Origin: Sinonovacula constricta
Lineage: Eukaryota > Mollusca > Bivalvia > Cardiida > Solecurtidae
Direction of reading: 5' to 3'
Assembly (NCBI GenBank): GCA_007844125.1
Contig: CM017572.1
Span: 20,677,934-20,741,933 of the forward strand
DNA: 64,000 nt
The notes under the pieces: model-generated
The model's input: the letters and a program-made list of their open reading frames with translations, nothing else
Told to the model about the DNA's origin: nothing
Databases searched by the model: none
Position numbers and translations under genes: made by a program
Shown: positions 60,620 to 64,000 of the stretch, piece by piece
Layout of the letters: every line of letters starts with the position of its first letter
How positions within the stretch are numbered: position 1 is the first letter of the stretch

Positions 60620-63600
60620 CTCCAGGGTCTGACTAACGATTGCACAACAATCACCACTGAGATCAGACTAATGATTGCGCGAGATGAGACCGATGATTGC
60701 TTAACAATCACCAGTGGGATCAGACTAACGATTGCGCAACAATCACCAGTGGGATCAGACCAATGACTGCGCTACAATCACCAGTGGGATCAGACAAAGG
60801 ATTGCGCAACAATCACCACTGAGATCAGACCAATGATTGCGCAACAATCACCAGTGGGATCAGACAAAGGATTGCGCAACACTCACCACTGAGATCAGAC
60901 CAATGATTGCGCGAGATGAGACCGATGATTGCTTAACAATCACCAGTGGGATCAGACCAATGACTACGCTACAATCACCAGTGGGATCAGACCAATGACT
61001 ACGCTACAATCACCAGTGGGATCAGACAAAGGATTGCGCAACAATCACTACTGAGATCAGACCAATGATTACGCAACAATACCAGTGGGATCAGACCACT
61101 GATTGCACAACAATCACCAGTGAGATCAGACTATGATTGCGCTACAATCACCACGGGCATCAGACTAACGATTGCGCAACAATGACCAGTGGGATCAGAC
61201 CAATGATTGCGCAACAGTCACCAGTGGGTTCAGACCAATAATTGCGCAACAATAACCAGTGGGATCAGACCAATGACTGCGCAACAATCACCACTGGGAT
61301 CAGACCAATAGTTGCGCAACAATCACCACTGGGATCAGACCAACGCTTGCGCAACAATCACCACTGGGATCAGACTAACGATTTTCGCTACAATCACCAC
61401 TGGGATCAGACTTACGATTTTCGCAACAATCACCACTGGGATCAGACTAACGATTTTCGCAACAATCACCACTGGGATCAGACTAACGATTTTCGCAACA
61501 ATCACCACTGGGATCAGACTTACGATTTTCGCAACAACCACTACTGGGATCAGACTAACGATTTTCGCAACAATCACCACTGGGATCAGACTTACGATTT
61601 TCGCAACAATCACTACTGGGATCAGACTAACGATTTTCGCAACAATCACAACTGGGATCAGACTTACGATTTTCGCAACAATCACCACTGGGATCAGACT
61701 AACGATTTTCGCAACAATCACCACTGGGATCAGACTAACGATTTTCGCAACAAGCACTACTGGGATCAGACTAACGATTTTCGCAACAATCACCACTGAG
61801 ATCAGACTAACGATTTTCGCAACAACCACTACTGGGATCAGACTAACGATTTTCGCAACAACCACTACTGGGATCAGACTAACGATTTTCGCAACAATCA
61901 CTACTGGGATCACACTAACGATTTTCGCAACAACCACCACTGGGATCAGACTTACGATTTTCGCAACAATCACTACTGGGATCACACTAATGATTTTCGC
62001 AACAATCACTACTGGGATCAGACTTACGATTTTCGCAACAATCACTACTGGGATCACACTAACGATTTTCGCAACAATCACCACTGGGATCAGACTAACG
62101 ATTTTCGCAACAACCACTACTGGGATCAGACTAATGATTTTCGCAACAATCACCACTGGGATCAGACTTACGATTTTCGCAACAATCACTACTGGGATCA
62201 GACTAATGATTTTCGCAACAATCACCACTGGGATCAGACCAACGATTTTCGCAACAATCGCTACTGGGATCAGACTAACGATTTTCGCAACAATCACCAC
62301 TGGGATCAGACTAACGATTTTCGCAACAATCACTACTGGGATCACACTAACGATTTTCGCAACAATCACTACTGGGATCAGACTAATGATTTTCGCAACA
62401 ATCACTACTGGGATCAGACTTACGATTTTCGCAACAATCACCACTGGGATCACACTAACGATTTTCGCAACAATCACTACTGGGATCAGACTAATGATTT
62501 TCACTACAATAACCAATAGGATCAGACTAACGATTTTCGCAACAAGCACTACTGGGATCAGACAAAAGATTGCGCAACAATAACTACTGGGATCAGACTA
62601 ATGATTGCGCAACAATCACCAGTGGGATCCGACCAATGATTGCGCAACAATCACCAGTGGGATCAGACCAATGATTGCGCAACAATCACTACTGGAATCA
62701 GACTAATCATTGCGCAGCAATCACAACTGGGATCAGACCAATGATTTTCACTACAATAACCAATAGGATCAGACTAACGATTTTCGCAACAAGCACTACT
62801 GGGATCAGACAAATGATTTTCACTACAATAACCAATAGGATCAGACTAACGATTTTCGCAACAAGCACTACTGGGATCAGACAAATGATTGCGCTACATT
62901 CACTACTGGGATCAGACCAATGATTGCGCAACAATCACTACTTGGATCCGACCAATGATTGCGCAACAATCACCAGTGGGATCCGACCAATGATTGCGCA
63001 ACAATCACCAGTGGGATCCGACCAATGATTGCGCAACAATCACCAGTGGGATCCGACCAATGATTGCGCAACAATCACAACTGGGATCAGACCAATGATT
63101 GCGCTACAATCACTACTGGGATAAGACTAACGATTTGCGCAACAATCACTACTGGAATCAGACCAATGATTGCGCAACAATCACTACTGGGATCAGACCA
63201 ATGATTGCGCTACAATCACTACTGGGATAAGACTAACGATTTGCGCAACAATCACTACTGGAATCAGACCAATGATTGCGCAACAATCACTACTGGGATC
63301 AGACCACCGACTTTCGCTACATTCACTACTGGGATCAGACTAACGATTTTCACAACAATCACTACTGGAATCAGACCAATGATTGCGCAACAATCACTTC
63401 TGGGATCAGACCAATGATTGCGCAACAATCACTACTGGGATCAGACCAATGATTGCGCAACAATCACTACTGGGATCAGACCAATGATTACGCAACAATC
63501 ACTACTGGGATCAGACCAATGATTGCGCAACAATCACTACTGGGATCAGACCAATGATTACGCAACAATCACTACCGGGATCAGACAAATGATTGCACAA

Positions 63601-63955
63601 CAATCACTACTGGGATCAGACCAACGATTTTCACAACAATCACTACTGGAATCAGACCAATGATTGCGCAACAATCACTACTGGGATCAGACTAATGATT
63701 TTCGCTAAAATCACTACTGGGATCAGACCAATGATTACGCAACAATCACTACTGGGATCAGACAAATGATTGCGCAACAATCACTACTGGGATCAGACCA
63801 ATGATTGCGCAACAATCACTACTGGGATCAGACCAATGATTGCGCAACAATCACTACTGGGATCAGACCAATGATTACGCAACAATCACTACTGGGATCA
63901 GACCAATGATTTGCGCTACAATCACTACATCAGTCTAACGATTGCGCAACAATCA
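60620..63955. repeat. 35/36-bp minisatellite, about 93 copies
   Basis: Two interleaved monomer types: a 35-bp form with gaccaatgattgcgcaacaa and a 36-bp form with gactaacgattttcgcaaca, both with tcactactgggatca. The 36-bp form dominates 61370-62560 and, being a multiple of 3, leaves a 12-residue periodic open frame on both strands (423 and 404 codons). The 35-bp form dominates the flanks. It lies in the intron upstream of the first exon seen. Confidence 0.95.
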
Positions 63956-64000
63956 AAACAGTATTCATATTGACGATTTGCAAATTCCCAAATGAGTATT

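Noticed and set aside
61312..62583. 423-codon plus-strand and 404-codon minus-strand frames
   Set aside because: Perfect 12-residue periodicity from the 36-bp satellite on both strands at once; satellite artefact.

Overview
The window is eukaryotic, AT-rich and intron-rich. It looks like a marine invertebrate, most likely a lophotrochozoan and probably a bivalve mollusc. That assignment is an inference from one-module-per-exon EGF/EB and Ly6-type genes, the mobile-element mix (tRNA-derived SINEs, Tc1-like, hAT-like and Harbinger-like pieces, a LINE fragment, a Helentron-like element) and heavy intronic minisatellites. No bacterial or viral gene organisation is seen.

Two genes can be reconstructed by eye, both on the minus strand. 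(1) A small secreted cysteine-rich protein of the Ly6/uPAR three-finger type has five coding exons at 21040-21052, 9647-9688, 7772-7851, 6957-7028 and 379-567. The exons join in frame into 131 codons: an 18-residue signal peptide, a domain with 13 cysteines and a short tail, with an AATAAA site 124 bases after the stop. (2) The 3' part of a multi-EGF/EB-module gene has eight coding exons (59811-59945, 54170-54289, 52023-52148, 49660-49785, 45737-45871, 43513-43635, 43112-43255, 40352-40509). Every internal exon carries one cysteine module flanked by phase-1 introns, and the last ends in a stop codon. Its 5' end lies beyond the right edge of the window.

By my boundaries about 40 percent of the window is tandem repeat. 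Distinct arrays with units of 41, 59, 34, 67, 32, 34, 37, 34, 61, 30, 34 and 35/36 bp, plus a GA/CAGA purine tract, occupy the introns and the intergenic gap. Nearly every long intron has its own array with its own sequence. Long open frames inside these arrays are a by-product of repetition and are not annotated as genes.

Between the two genes (about 21.2-40.3 kb) lies a mobile-element graveyard: a SINE with a 14-bp target duplication, a broken HAFTGCDTT-family transposon protein, one candidate plus-strand first exon, a LINE reverse-transcriptase remnant, a 1.7 kb Helentron-like element, a Tc1-like transposase split by a SINE, a Harbinger-like deletion derivative, and hAT-like MITEs. Two copies of one hAT-like MITE, in opposite orientation and each with a perfect 8-bp target duplication, sit 18 kb apart.
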